A stretch of DNA of 64,000 bases, from positions 1 to 64,000 of the forward strand of contig CAVYZS010000002.1 of assembly GCA_963773085.1 (NCBI GenBank). Reading direction: 5' to 3'. Under the pieces are notes generated by a model. The model was given only the letters and a program-made list of their open reading frames with translations. It was not told the origin of the DNA and did no database searches. Source of the stretch: JAENVT01 sp963773085 (GTDB lineage: Bacteria; Actinomycetota; Acidimicrobiia; Acidimicrobiales; Ilumatobacteraceae). Positions 1 to 8,823 of the stretch are shown one piece after another; position 1 is the stretch's first letter, and every line of letters begins with the position of its first letter. The translations under genes and the position numbers were made by a program.

Positions 1-553
1 GCTGCCCGGCGTGCCACTTGACGAACGCCTCCACGTCGGCGGTGATGAAGAGGTCCTCGTCCAGACCGGCATACGTCTTGCAGATCTCGGCCTCGCCGTG
101 TTCGAGCAATAGCCAGTACCGCTCATGGGCCCGGAAGCCAGTGAAGTCCAGCCGAACGACCACGCGCTGGTCGGGTAGGCGGTCCGGGCGGAGTGCGTTG
201 CACATCGACCACAGCGCCACGAACGGATCGAGGTTCTCGGGCGCGATCTCCAGCCAACGAGCTCCCCACTCACCAAGGGACTCGCACACCTTGAAGAGGT
301 CATCGCCCGACGTCGTGAGCCGGTAACGGTGACCGCGCCCGTGCACTTTGGGTGTCGCTTCCACGATGCCCAGGTGTTCGAGATGGTGGAGGCGCTGAGC
401 GAGCAGAGTGTTGGAGAGTCCCGGTGCGCCCTCGAGGATCTCGCCGAACGTCTCGCAGCCCAGATGCAGGTTGCGGATGATCAACGGGGTCCAACGCTCG
501 GCGAAGATCTCTGCACCGCGAGCGATCGGGCAGTACTGGCCGTACGTCCTCAT
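1..553 (-). CDS. HxlR-family winged-helix regulator (C-terminus cut by window edge)
   Basis: The reverse strand reads open from an ATG at 553 to the left edge, giving 184 residues. The N-terminus (MRTYGQYCPIARGAEI) and the following ERWTPLIIRNL, LSNTLLAQRLHHLE and GRGHRYRLTTSG blocks are the HxlR/MarR-like winged helix with its conserved early Cys8, at about residues 8-95. The rest (VALWSMCNALRP, RVVVRLDF, ITADVEAFVKWHAG) resembles the SCP2-like ligand-binding tail found on longer HxlR regulators. It is divergent from the flavoenzyme at 677, so control of that gene is a reasonable inference. HxlR proteins usually sense redox or electrophilic stress; no ligand can be read here. Confidence 0.85.
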   Translation of the reverse strand, partial: MRTYGQYCPIARGAEIFAERWTPLIIRNLHLGCETFGEILEGAPGLSNTLLAQRLHHLEHLGIVEATPKVHGRGHRYRLTTSGDDLFKVCESLGEWGARWLEIAPENLDPFVALWSMCNALRPDRLPDQRVVVRLDFTGFRAHERYWLLLEHGEAEICKTYAGLDEDLFITADVEAFVKWHAGQ

Positions 554-676
554 GAGTGCAGTGTCCCGCATCTACCCACCGTTGTGAAGTTCAGATTCTT
601 TACTTCGAAGTGCAGATCGCTGACTTCACATCGATGCCCCCCGCTGATGCGATGGAGCCCGCACCGAGGAGGCACG
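554..676. promoter_or_regulatory. Divergent control region between HxlR regulator and flavoenzyme
   Basis: This 123-nt gap separates the two divergent start codons. A strong Shine-Dalgarno sequence, GAGGAGG, lies at about 667-673, just before the ATG at 677. The segment at 583-626 is AT-richer than its surroundings and contains the near-repeats gttgtgaagttcag, acttcgaagtgcag and ctgacttcacatc, which could be HxlR operator half-sites. That role is inferred only. Confidence 0.4.
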
Positions 677-2075
677 ATGACACAACCAACGACGATCCAG
701 ATTCCCAGGTTCCGCGGCGACGTGATCACCCCGGAGCATCATGACTACGACGGTGCACGCACCGTTTGGAACGGCACCGTTAACCGCCGACCTCGGGTGA
801 TCGCCCGCTGCCGGGGCACCGCCGACGTGGCCGCAGCGGTGCGCTTCGCCCGCGACTGCGACCTCGAGATCGCCATACGAGGCGGAGGCCACAACGTCGC
901 CGGCACCGCAGTGTGCGACGACGGGATCGTCATCGACCTCTCGGCGATGCCGCGCCGTGTCGGTCGATCTCATCGACCGCACGGCCCTCGTCCAAGGTGG
1001 TGCCCTGTGGGGCGACGTCGACCACGAGACACAGGCACACGGTCTGGCCACCACGGGCGGCATCGTGAGCCACACCGGCGTCGGCGGCCTCAGCCTGGGT
1101 GGCGGCATCGGGTGGCTCATGCGCAAGCACGGACTCACCATCGACAACCTCGTCGAGGCCGAGGTGGTCACCGCGACAGGCGACATCGTGCGGGCGTCGG
1201 CCAATGACCACCCCGACCTCTTCTGGGCGCTCCGCGGCGGCGGCGGAAACTTCGGGGTCGTCAGCTCGTTCCGGTTCGCGTTGCACCCACTCGGCCCCAC
1301 CGTCATGGCCGGACCGGTCTTCTGGGCGGCCGAGGCTACGACCGGCGTCCTGCGCTTCTACCGGGACTTCGTCGCCGACACGCCCGACGAGCTCATGACC
1401 ATCGTTCGGCTCGGAACGGTCCCACCGCTGCCAGTCGTCGGCGACGAGCTACATTTCCGGCCAGCCATCGGGGTGGCTTGCTGCTACGCCGGACCCGTCG
1501 CGGACGGTGAACGTGCCCTCCGCCCGCTCCGCCAGTACGGAGCTCCGCTCGTGGATCTGGTCGGACCCACGTTGTACGTCGACCATCAACGGGGCATCGA
1601 CGGCACCGTCCCACATGGCTGGCACTACTACTGGAAAGGCACGAACCTCGCTGCCCTCTCCGACGCGGTCATCGACATCGTCGCCGAGCACGCCTACGGC
1701 GCCACCTCACCGAGATCGTACGCGGCGATCTTCCACATGGGTGGCGCAGTTGCTCGAGCCCCCCGAGGTGCCACGGCCTACCCGGAACGCAATGTGGGTC
1801 ACAACATGAGCATCGACGCTGTATGGCTCCCCGAGCAAGACGACACCGTCGCGTCGGCTGATGCCGCCTGGGCCCGAGCATTCTTCGACGCCCTCGAACC
1901 CCATCGTGCCGGCGTCTACGTCAACTTCCTGGACTTCGACGACGATACGAGTCGCATCCGCGAGGCCTACGGCGACGCCAACTATCAGCGGCTCGCCGAG
2001 GTGAAGGCCAACTATGACCCAGACAACGTGTTCCGGAACAACAAGAACATCCAGCCCGCGACGCCGGCGCAATGA
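677..2075 (+). pseudogene. FAD-binding berberine-bridge-like oxidoreductase, frameshifted
   Basis: With one surplus C removed at 950-951 the gene reads as a 465-residue FAD/BBE-family oxidase. The first frame carries the PCMH FAD domain start (IAIRGGGHNVAG, His72 being the usual 8-alpha-linked FAD ligand; DDGIVIDLSAM). The second frame resumes at VSVDLIDRTALVQGGALWGD and continues through GGLSLGGGIGWL, WALRGGGGNFGVV and the C-terminal BBE signature FRNNKNIQP. The Cys that gives bicovalent FAD in some relatives is not evident: the site reads SHTGVGG. GAGGAGG precedes the ATG. These enzymes oxidise alcohols or sugars, passing electrons to O2; the substrate is unknown. The frame break is either a base-call error or a true lesion. 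Confidence 0.8.
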
Positions 2076-2759
2076 ACGCCCGGTGCATCGATTCGGGTCG
2101 CGTCCCTGAGACGCCACCGGCCCACCACGCCGGGCTGGGTGGAGCGGCGCTGCCGCTTTCGCTGTGCGCACTCGCCAGCGGCGAGCAACCCTGCTGGCGT
2201 AACTGATCGACGGCTCGGCACTCGGCCGGCCAAGTCGAGAGAGCCGTCGCCTCGACGGCAGACAGCCACACGCCCTTTTCACGCCCTGCGTGATCCGTCG
2301 ATGACGGTGGACGCGTTCGATTGGGTCCAGCTGCCTGCGTGTCGCCTGAACGGATCGACCCGCGGTTGCCACGGTGGTATCCGCCAGGTGCCGGTGGAGA
2401 GGTCGGTGGGTCAGCGTTCATACGAAAGATGCTCGTCGGATGACGTCACCGATGATGTCACGAGCCACGCGAGGAGGAGCCTCTTCCGGGCAACCTGGAC
2501 GGCAGTGAAGGGGTTGTTGCCGGGTCTGGCTGTCGGTCGGGTCCGACCAGAACAGGAATGGCACGCTTCTGTCGATCGTGCCTCGTGGCGAACGCAACCA
2601 CGCGTCCGGCAGGAGAGACACGGAAGGGCGGAGCACCGCTGGTCGCGCTCATTGGTCGCCTCGCGTGAGCAGTCTCTGCGAGGCGCAGGCGGCGACGGCA
2701 AGCGTCATCGACAGCGCCGCAGCGATCGGGCGCTGGTGCCGGAGGGCATAGCGCTGCGC
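2076..2759. other. 684-bp stretch with no recognisable gene
   Basis: It lies between the convergent ends of the flavoenzyme and an alpha/beta hydrolase. All open frames here are short, start poorly and have arginine/serine-rich compositions typical of out-of-frame high-GC DNA. I see no tRNA, IS end, terminator hairpin or conserved motif. It may hold decayed sequence. Confidence 0.5.
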
Positions 2760-3555
2760 TCATGAGGCGACGAAGTCACGGACGACCGCGGTGACCATCG
2801 TCGGGTCGGTCTTGTGGGCGAAGTGGCCGTGCCCGTCGAGGACTTGGATGCGTGCGCGGGGAATCGCCGCCGCGGCTCGCTGGGTGGCGTGGACGATGTC
2901 GGCGACGCTGTCCGACCCGGTGAGCAGCAGTGTCGGCGCGGTGATGGTGTCGAACTGTCCGGGCATGTATATCCAGTCCTGCTCGACCCGGGACTCGCGC
3001 GGGACGGTGGGGGCCGCCGCCAAACGCACGGGCCACAGCGGGTCGGCGCGAAGAGCGTCGATGTCCTCGACTGTCATCTCCAGGATCTCGACGAGCACGG
3101 CCACGATCGCGGCGTCGTGGTCGCCGTCGGCGAGGGCGGCCTCGATGCATTCGATTGATCCCGGCTGATAAGCCAGGCCGAGGCTCGGCTCGTACAGGAC
3201 GAGTTGGCTGACGTTGGCACTGCGCGGCCCCGCCGATCGCGCAGTTGGCCCCGTAGGAGTGGCCCCACAAGACGATCGGTCCACCGGTGCGCGCCGCGAC
3301 GGCATCCACCACGGCGGCGACATCGGCGAAGTCGACCTCGATCGTGTAGCGGTCGACATCAGGGGTGGCGCCGAAGCCGCGGCGGTCCATGGCGTAGGTC
3401 GTGAAATGCTCGCCCAGCACCGCCACGAACGAATCGAAAGTCGTGTGGTCGGCTATCGAACCGTGGACCATCACGAGAGCCGGTCCACGGCCCTTGACCC
3501 ACATGGCGATTGGTGCGCCGTCGGCGGCCGTGACGTCGAAGCGGTCGACTGTCAT
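2760..3555 (-). pseudogene. Alpha/beta hydrolase, frameshifted (second gene of a pair)
   Basis: Removing one base near 3222-3226 restores a 264-residue alpha/beta-fold hydrolase. The first frame shows the oxyanion segment VMVHGS, MDRRGFG and the nucleophile elbow GHSYGAN (Ser100). After the break the other frame gives NVSQLVLYEPSLGLAY, the strand APTLLLTGSDS with the likely acid residue, and the catalytic His region LDGHGHFAHKTDP. The ATG at 3555 overlaps the stop of the upstream hydrolase (ATGA), so the two are translationally coupled paralogues. Substrate unknown; such pairs often act on esters, lactones or epoxides. Confidence 0.75.
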
Positions 3556-4397
3556 CGTCTCGCCTCGTGTGCGGAGATGGCGATCGTGTCGTGGAAGGCC
3601 AGCAGGGTGGCGACCCACTGGTCGGGGTGGGTGGCCTGGGGAATGTGCCCGGCACCGGCGATGGTCACGACCTTGGCGGTCGGGACGAGCAACGCCAGCT
3701 CGCCGATCACGGCCGAGAAGAAGCTCGGGCTTTCGCTGCCAGAGGTGAACAGCAGCGGCACCGTGGTCGCGGCCAGGGCGGCGGCGTCGACCGATCCGGA
3801 CGCCGGATCACGGGCCTCGTCGAGGAACGTCGGGGCGTTGGCCTCGAGGATCGCCCGGAACGGGTCGGGGAGCTGCTCCCACGATCCCGGCCCGAGCGCG
3901 ACGTGGTCGACGAAATGCTCGGCGGCGGCCCGGTGGTCGCCCGATTCGATCAGCCCGGTCACGTGGCCGAGCGCCTGGTCGAACGCTCCCAGCACGGCGA
4001 CGATGTCGGGGTCGGATGATCCTTCGAGCAGTGCCAGCGCGGGCGGCTCGTGGACGGCGGCACTGGCGACCAGTTCCGGTCGCGTGGTCACCAGCGTCAA
4101 CGTCACGATCGCCCCGTAGGAGTTTCCGGCCATGTGCACCGGTCCGCCGCCGAGGTGTTCGATCAGGGCGGCCAGGTCGGCGGCGTCCTCGGCGCGGCTG
4201 CCGGGACCGGGTCCGGACTCGCTGCGGGAGTGGCCCCGACGGTCCCAGGTCACCACCTCGTACCGCCCGGCCAGCACCCCCACGACCGGAGCCCAACCGG
4301 AGCCGTCGGTCCACGACCCGTGCGTCAACACCAACCGCGGTCCGGCACCGATGGTCTCGTAGTACAGCTCAACGCCGTTCATCTTCGCGGTTGTCAT
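3552..4397 (-). CDS. Alpha/beta hydrolase (first gene of a pair)
   Basis: A 281-residue soluble alpha/beta hydrolase. Visible elements are VLTHGSWTDGSGW (oxyanion region), TWDRRGHSRS, the nucleophile elbow GNSYGA (Ser93), and the C-terminal GAGHIPQATHP containing the catalytic His. I chose the ATG at 4397 because CAGGAG lies just upstream; an earlier in-frame ATG at 4442 has no site. Its stop overlaps the next hydrolase start, forming a two-gene operon. The family covers esterases, haloalkane dehalogenases and C-C hydrolases; the sequence does not settle which. Confidence 0.85.
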   Translation of the reverse strand: MTTAKMNGVELYYETIGAGPRLVLTHGSWTDGSGWAPVVGVLAGRYEVVTWDRRGHSRSESGPGPGSRAEDAADLAALIEHLGGGPVHMAGNSYGAIVTLTLVTTRPELVASAAVHEPPALALLEGSSDPDIVAVLGAFDQALGHVTGLIESGDHRAAAEHFVDHVALGPGSWEQLPDPFRAILEANAPTFLDEARDPASGSVDAAALAATTVPLLFTSGSESPSFFSAVIGELALLVPTAKVVTIAGAGHIPQATHPDQWVATLLAFHDTIAISAHEARR

Positions 4398-4500
4398 GAT
4401 CGCTCCTGTCACCTTTTGAGCTCCACAATGACGACCGCGCACGGTTTCCGCATCGGGTGTTCACCCGATCTCTCGCGGTGAATGCTCGCGTCGGCTCGGG

Positions 4501-6028
4501 TCAGCCGACGAGGTCGTGCTGCATCGCGAACAGCGTCGCCGCCGCTCGAGAGCGCACGCCGGCCTTGATGTAGATGTGCTCGACGTGGGCGCCAACGGTC
4601 TTGACGGAGACGCCCAAGGCGGCGGCGATCTGGCGGTTGATGAGACCGCGGGCGAGCAAGCCGAGCACGTCGACCTCGCGTTCGGTCAGGCCCGCCGGGC
4701 GACCAACCCGAACCGGCGGCGCGTCGAGCCCGACCGCCTCGAGGATACGCGTGCACGTCACGCCGATCGAGCGCTCCGGCGTCGGCGAGTGCGGCCAGCT
4801 CGGCGGCCACGTCGACATCCTCACGCCGACCGCCGATCGCGGTGAGCTCGTCGAACAGGACGACAACGGCCAGCAGCCCTGAGACCCGACCCAGGTCGCC
4901 GGCCAGTCCGAAGGGGTAGCCCGACCCGTCGCGCCGCTCGTGATGCTGACCGGCCACGAGCGCCACCGGGTCGAGACCGCTGCAGCGGCCGAGCACCCTC
5001 GCGCTCCAATGCGGATGGAGCCGGACCAGCTCCGACTCCGTGTCGCCCGCTCGCGCGCCGCCGCGCCAGACGCCAACCGGAACCGCCACCATGCCGACGT
5101 CATGCACCAGTGCGGCCTGCACCAGGACCTCGGGCTCGTCGCCGTCGAGATTCGCAACCTGTGCGACCGTGGCCGCAAGTCACGCGACACGCCTCGCGTG
5201 CCCGGCCCGCTCGGGCAGCTTCAGATCCGCGTAGTCACCCAGGGCAGCCAGCGCCCGGCGCAGCGGCTCACCCGACGCGCACCGCACCGCATCCGGTTCC
5301 AGGTCCAGGACCGCTTGCCAGAGCTCGTTGCTGAGGTCGCACAGACCGTCGACCCCGAGGTCGAGCGCGGCGTCGACCACTGCCGGGTCGTAGGCGCGGC
5401 CGCGCCGCTGCTCCAGGATCTGCCGAGCCGCGTCATGACCGCCCTCGCGTGCCCACAGCTCGACATCCCGGGCCACGATCGACACGCGAACCGAGACCGG
5501 GATGTCGTCGCCGGCAAGCCCCGCTGGCACGCCGCGCCCGTCCCAACGGGCATACGCCGCCCCGAGCGCCGACGAAACACGATCGGGCAGACCCATCTCG
5601 GTCGCGAGTCGGGCCCCGACCTCACAATGTGCGCTGAGTAGCCGCTCACCACCCTTCGAGTCGGTCAACGCCCGCGCCAGCGTCCGCAGACGCCGCGGCC
5701 ACCGCTCGCCCACGCCGACGAGCCGGATCATCTGCGCGATCTCCTCGCGTGGCGAACCCATCGCCACCGGAGCCATGCCCGCCAGGAACCGGACCTCGTC
5801 GCCGCCCGACAGCGCCGCCAGCTCCGCGGCATCAGCCGTGCAGCCGAGGAACCGCAACAGCGACACGTAATACACCTCCCCACGCACCGCCGGATCGAGC
5901 CCCAACGCATCGGCCAACCGCATCGCGACCAGGCACGTCCGCAAGCCGTGCTCGCTCGGCTGCCCGGTCCCCAAGTCGGTGAACAGCGACGTCGCCGCAC
6001 ACAACTCGGCCAACCGCACACGCTCCAC
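4501..6028 (-). pseudogene. Tandem HD-domain regulator with LuxR-type C-terminal HTH, disrupted twice
   Basis: Reconstructed length is about 508 residues. The N-terminal half has an HD-GYP-like segment (FTDLGTGQPSEHG, YARWDGRGVPAGLAGDDIP). A second HD unit follows (HARRVA, ALVHDVGMVAVP, GQHHERRDGSGYPFGLAGD), then a GerE/LuxR helix-turn-helix (LTEREVDVLGLLARG, NRQIAAALGVSVKTVGAHV). Two lesions are visible: an in-frame TGA at 5180-5182 just after HARRVA, and a surplus base near 4753 before the HTH. The start is a GTG at 6028, supported by a TACGGT box 7 nt upstream. Reading stays open further upstream (to 6244) but looks unrelated. As sequenced it would yield no DNA-binding domain. Confidence 0.75.
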
Positions 6029-6416
6029 AACCAAAACCGTAACGACACGACGGATGCGATTCCTTGCGCGGCGTCGAGTCGGCGTCGACGCGACGACGTC
6101 GTCCACGGACAAGCGTCGCGTCAGATTCTGCACGTGAGTCGCGACGCGGGAGCGACCCTCTGCAGGCTTGCCTCCTGCCGCCGGCGGCCTGCTGCGGTCC
6201 GGTGTGGTCCACGCGACGCTGTCGGCACAGAGCCGGTTGAGCACTTCGAGCCGCGTCCCGGCCGGCGTTGATCACCTCGCTTCGTTCCGCCGTTCAGTTC
6301 GACTTCGGCCCCTGTTTCACGCCGTCGGCAAAGGTGCGGGACGACTTCGATTCATGTCAGACATGGTCGTTCGTCGTGTCACTGATCGCATCTCGGTTAC
6401 CGCAGGATTCGGATTG
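6029..6416. other. 388-bp intergenic stretch
   Basis: It runs from the start of the HD/LuxR gene to the end of the AHSA1 gene. A probable -10 box (TACGGT on the minus strand, 6036-6041) for the HD/LuxR gene sits at its left edge. No other gene, hairpin or repeat was recognised. Confidence 0.4.
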
Positions 6417-6923
6417 TCAGAGTGTGGTTCGATCACTGTTTCGGAGCTCGGCGACTCGTGCGTCGAGCTTGTCGATCGCCATCGCCCAGCCCTGTCCACC
6501 GGGAGAGTCGGCGGGAACGCCGATGTGTGTCATCACCATTTTGGTTCGGTCGCCGAGGTCTTCGAGTTCGACCACGATCGAGGTCTCCGTCGGCGTGCCG
6601 GCAGGCATGCCCATCTGCTCGGCGGGCATGGTGTTGCCGTCGGCGTCGGCGATGGCTTCGGTGTAGACGAGGCGGGTCTTCGGTTCGACTTCGCGGTACT
6701 CGCCAACGAAGTACATCTGCATCGGGCCGTTCGGAGTCTCGATCTCCATGGCAATGTGGCGGTGGCCGCCGACACGAACGTCCATGTTCGCCGTGGGGAT
6801 CGTGGCGCCCGTCGGCCCGTACCAGTTGGCGAAGTGCTCGGCCTGGGTCCACATCGACCAGATCAGATCGATCGGGGCGTCAAACGTGCGTTCGATCCGG
6901 ACGTGGCTGTTGTTCTCGGTCAT
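6417..6923 (-). CDS. SRPBCC (AHSA1-like) domain protein
   Basis: A 168-residue single-domain START/Bet v1-like protein. The opening RIERTFDAPIDLIWSMWTQ, the WYGPTGATIP segment, and the late VMTHIGVPADSPGGQGWAMAIDKLDA are characteristic of the AHSA1 family, which binds hydrophobic ligands. Its ATG overlaps the stop of the upstream ArsR gene (ATGA), the common ArsR–AHSA1 arrangement in which the regulator controls its partner. Ligand unknown. Confidence 0.85.
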   Translation of the reverse strand: MTENNSHVRIERTFDAPIDLIWSMWTQAEHFANWYGPTGATIPTANMDVRVGGHRHIAMEIETPNGPMQMYFVGEYREVEPKTRLVYTEAIADADGNTMPAEQMGMPAGTPTETSIVVELEDLGDRTKMVMTHIGVPADSPGGQGWAMAIDKLDARVAELRNSDRTTL

Positions 6924-7292
6924 TGGTTATGGCCCTTCGGGTCGTGGGGGTGCTGGAGGTCTCGGACGTATTCGTCCATGCGATCGAACCGGCGGTCCCA
7001 GATGTGTCGGTACTGCTCCGCCCAGTCGGCGACCTGGACGAGCGGGGCGGGTTCGATCGTGCACGGCCGGAACTGGGCCCGTCGGCCGCGTGTGATCAGC
7101 CCTGCCGCGTTCGAGCACCTTGATGTGCTTGGAGATCGCTGGGAGGGTGAGGTTGAACGGTGCCGCCAGATCGTTGACACTGAACTCGCCCTTGGCGAGA
7201 CGAGCAAGGATCACGCGACGAGTCGAGTTCGCCAGCGCTGCGAAGGTTTCGTCGAGCCGCTCTTCGTCGACCATCGTGCTGACTGGCGCCAC
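6920..7292 (-). pseudogene. ArsR-family winged-helix repressor, frameshifted
   Basis: The first frame gives LDETFAALANSTRRVILARL, FSVNDLAAPFNLTLPAISKH and IKVLE, a clear ArsR winged helix with recognition helix. A surplus G near 7105 then breaks the frame. In the other frame the wing and C-terminus continue (AGLITRGRRAQFRPC, WAEQYRHIWDRRFDRMDEYV). Corrected length is about 123 residues. The GTG at 7292 has GGAGG just upstream. No metal-binding Cys cluster is seen in the DNA-binding helix, so it belongs to the non-metal ArsR group. A 14-bp palindrome in its promoter is the likely operator. Confidence 0.75.
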
Positions 7293-7326
7293 TGAGAACC
7301 TCCGGCTTCCTCGGTACTTGCCGCTC

Positions 7327-7340
7327 TAGTTAATTAACTA
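7327..7340. promoter_or_regulatory. Perfect palindrome, probable ArsR operator
   Basis: TAGTTAATTAACTA is a perfect 14-bp palindrome and strikingly AT-rich against the background. It lies about 35 nt upstream of the ArsR start, so repressor binding would autoregulate the ArsR–AHSA1 operon. Its regulatory role is inferred from position and symmetry. Confidence 0.6.
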
Positions 7341-7625
7341 AAGTGGAAAGTACCGGGGAACGCTGGCTTTGTCAAGCCGCACGTCAGACGTCGACCGTGA
7401 CCGTCACACGAACGACCGCCCGACCACGAGCCGGGGGTGCCAGCTGTCTGCCTCGGCGTCGAATGCAGCGCCGGATGTACCGAGAATCGTTACGCGTGCC
7501 GAAGTTGGACTAGGTCCGAGCAGGACGCAACAACACGTCGGGCGAGTAGGACGGTGATCGATGGTGTTCAAATCGTCGTACGCATCTTTCCTGCCACTCC
7601 TGGGTGATGCCGCAGGTGGATCGCA

Positions 7626-7991
7626 ATGAAGGTCGACGTCGTCACCGAGATCGTCATTCAACGGCCAACCGGCGTTGTCGCTGCGTACGCGGCGGACCCG
7701 TCCAACGCGCCGGACTGGTACGACAACATCCATTCGGTCGACTGGAAGACGTCACCGCCGCTGCAGGTCGGCTCGCAGGTCGAGTTCGTGGCCCGGTTCC
7801 TCGGGCGGACGCTGCGCTACACGTACGAGTTCGCGGACTTCGTTCCGGGCGAACGAGTCGTGATGCTAACCCAGCAGGGACCGTTCCCGATGGAGACCAC
7901 CTACGTCTGGGAACCTGCACCCGACGAGGCGACACGGATGACGCTGCGCAACCGTGGCGAACCGGCTGCGGGCGAGATTGCGAAACGGTGA
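7626..7991 (+). CDS. SRPBCC family protein, apparently C-terminally truncated
   Basis: A 121-residue protein opening with KVDVVTEIVIQRPTGVVAAYAADPSNAPDWYDNI (the polyketide cyclase/START-like fold) and containing WKTSPPLQVGSQ, GRTLRYTYEF and TRMTLRNRGEP. From general knowledge of the family I expect a final helix of roughly 25 residues after the LRNRGEP strand. Here translation stops almost at once (AAGEIAKR), so the closing helix is missing. Neither other frame supplies an obvious continuation. GGTGGA lies 5 nt before the ATG. It is followed at 8039 by the hairpin at the tmRNA 3' end. Confidence 0.65.
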   Translation: MKVDVVTEIVIQRPTGVVAAYAADPSNAPDWYDNIHSVDWKTSPPLQVGSQVEFVARFLGRTLRYTYEFADFVPGERVVMLTQQGPFPMETTYVWEPAPDEATRMTLRNRGEPAAGEIAKR

Positions 7992-8039
7992 ACGCCACGC
8001 GCCGCGTCCCTTCGCGTCCTGCGAATCTGAACGACAGCG

Positions 8040-8069
8040 GTGAATATGCCTTGGCCTGGGCATATTCAC
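8040..8069 (-). terminator. 11-bp stem hairpin downstream of tmRNA
   Basis: GTGAATATGCC (8040-8050) pairs perfectly with GGCATATTCAC (8059-8069) around an 8-nt loop. It lies 11 nt beyond the mature tmRNA 3' end and has no U-tract, matching the U-less hairpin terminators common in actinobacteria. It could work on both strands, also closing the SRPBCC gene. Confidence 0.65.
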
Positions 8070-8080
8070 TTCAAACGCGG

Positions 8081-8464
8081 TGGAGCTGGGGGGAATCGAA
8101 CCCCCGTCCATCAGGCAGTGAACGTTCGTGATACGACCATTCCCGACTCACTCGCTAACGCAGCGAGACCGGCGGGTCGGCTGACCGTCGCAAGCGGCGG
8201 TCCACGCTCGGTCTTTGCCGAGTGTCAGCAGACTTTCCTGCGGTCAGCGGTCTTTCTCGCCGTCATCCCCCGCTTCTGTTGCCGGGCTGCGGTGGATCGG
8301 CCCCGTGCGCCATTTCTGGTCACTATGTACCTGTACTACCTGAAGATCAGGCGGCGTAGGCGAACTGCTCGTTGGCAATTCTGTTTGTTGCCCCGTTTAG
8401 CGAGTCTGAGCAACTCGGGTCGCACGCTCGCCCAGAGAAACTGATGTCGAAACCTGTCAGCCCC
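8081..8464 (-). ncRNA. ssrA: Transfer-messenger RNA (tmRNA)
   Basis: On the reverse strand the 5' end reads GGGGCTGACAGGTTTCGACA and the 3' end carries a T-arm (GGGGGTTCGATTCCCCC) and CAGCTCC, which pairs with GGGGCTG to form the acceptor stem. The 3' CCA is not fully encoded (ACCG follows), so it must be added. The tag frame lies at about 8348-8395 and ends FAYAA followed by TGA; the readable tag is ATNRIANEQFAYAA if GCA is the resume codon, with one extra Gly if GGG is used. tmRNA with SmpB rescues stalled ribosomes and tags the product for proteolysis. smpB lies 3 kb away. Confidence 0.92.
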
Positions 8465-8482
8465 GTGATTGAGTGCTCGTGC

Positions 8483-8488
8483 ATTCTA
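8483..8488 (-). promoter_or_regulatory. Probable ssrA promoter -10 box
   Basis: TAGAAT on the minus strand lies 18 nt before the tmRNA 5' end. A GCGACA hexamer lies 17 nt further upstream as a weak -35. The short leader would be removed by RNase P. Confidence 0.5.
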
Positions 8489-8517
8489 TCCATGGCTCCG
8501 CGGGATGTCGCGCTGTG

Positions 8518-8823
8518 TCATGGGTGGCTCGGCGACGGTGGTGCGCCGTCGATCTCGAAGAACAGCTCGTCCGGGTAGCACCACCACCAGTCCTCGCCGG
8601 GTTCGTACGATCGGATGATCGGGTGGTCGCGGTTTGCCTGCCAATGTGCGGTGGCGTGACGGTTGGGCGAGTTGTCGCAACACCCGATGTGGCCACAGTG
8701 CATGCACATGCGCAAGTGAACCCAGTGTCCGCCCATGCGTAAGCAGTCCTCGCAGCCGGCACTCGACGGCTCGACCACGGCGACGGTCAGCAGATGAGTG
8801 CACGGCACATCCGTTGTGCTCAT
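8518..8823 (-). CDS. UBP-type zinc-finger protein
   Basis: A 101-residue protein that is almost entirely a ZnF-UBP domain: Cys8, His10, Cys24, Cys27, Cys40, Cys43, Cys48/49, His56 and His60 follow the family spacing (C-x-H, C-x2-C, MCMHCGHIGCC, NRHATAHW). In eukaryotes this fold binds ubiquitin C-termini; bacterial copies have no established partner. The ATG overlaps the stop of the DUF5996 gene, making it the last gene of a three-gene operon. No ubiquitin-like protein or E1/E2 enzyme is visible nearby, so a metal-binding or protein-contact role is only a guess. Confidence 0.85.
   Translation of the reverse strand: MSTTDVPCTHLLTVAVVEPSSAGCEDCLRMGGHWVHLRMCMHCGHIGCCDNSPNRHATAHWQANRDHPIIRSYEPGEDWWWCYPDELFFEIDGAPPSPSHP

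Noticed and set aside
2411..2763. Small open frames in the 2.1-2.76 kb gap
   Set aside because: Short, weak starts, shadow-like composition and no motif; not called as genes.
5180..5182. Selenocysteine at the internal TGA
   Set aside because: The position does not match a known selenoprotein family, no SECIS-like hairpin is evident right after it, and a nearby frame break points to damage or error.
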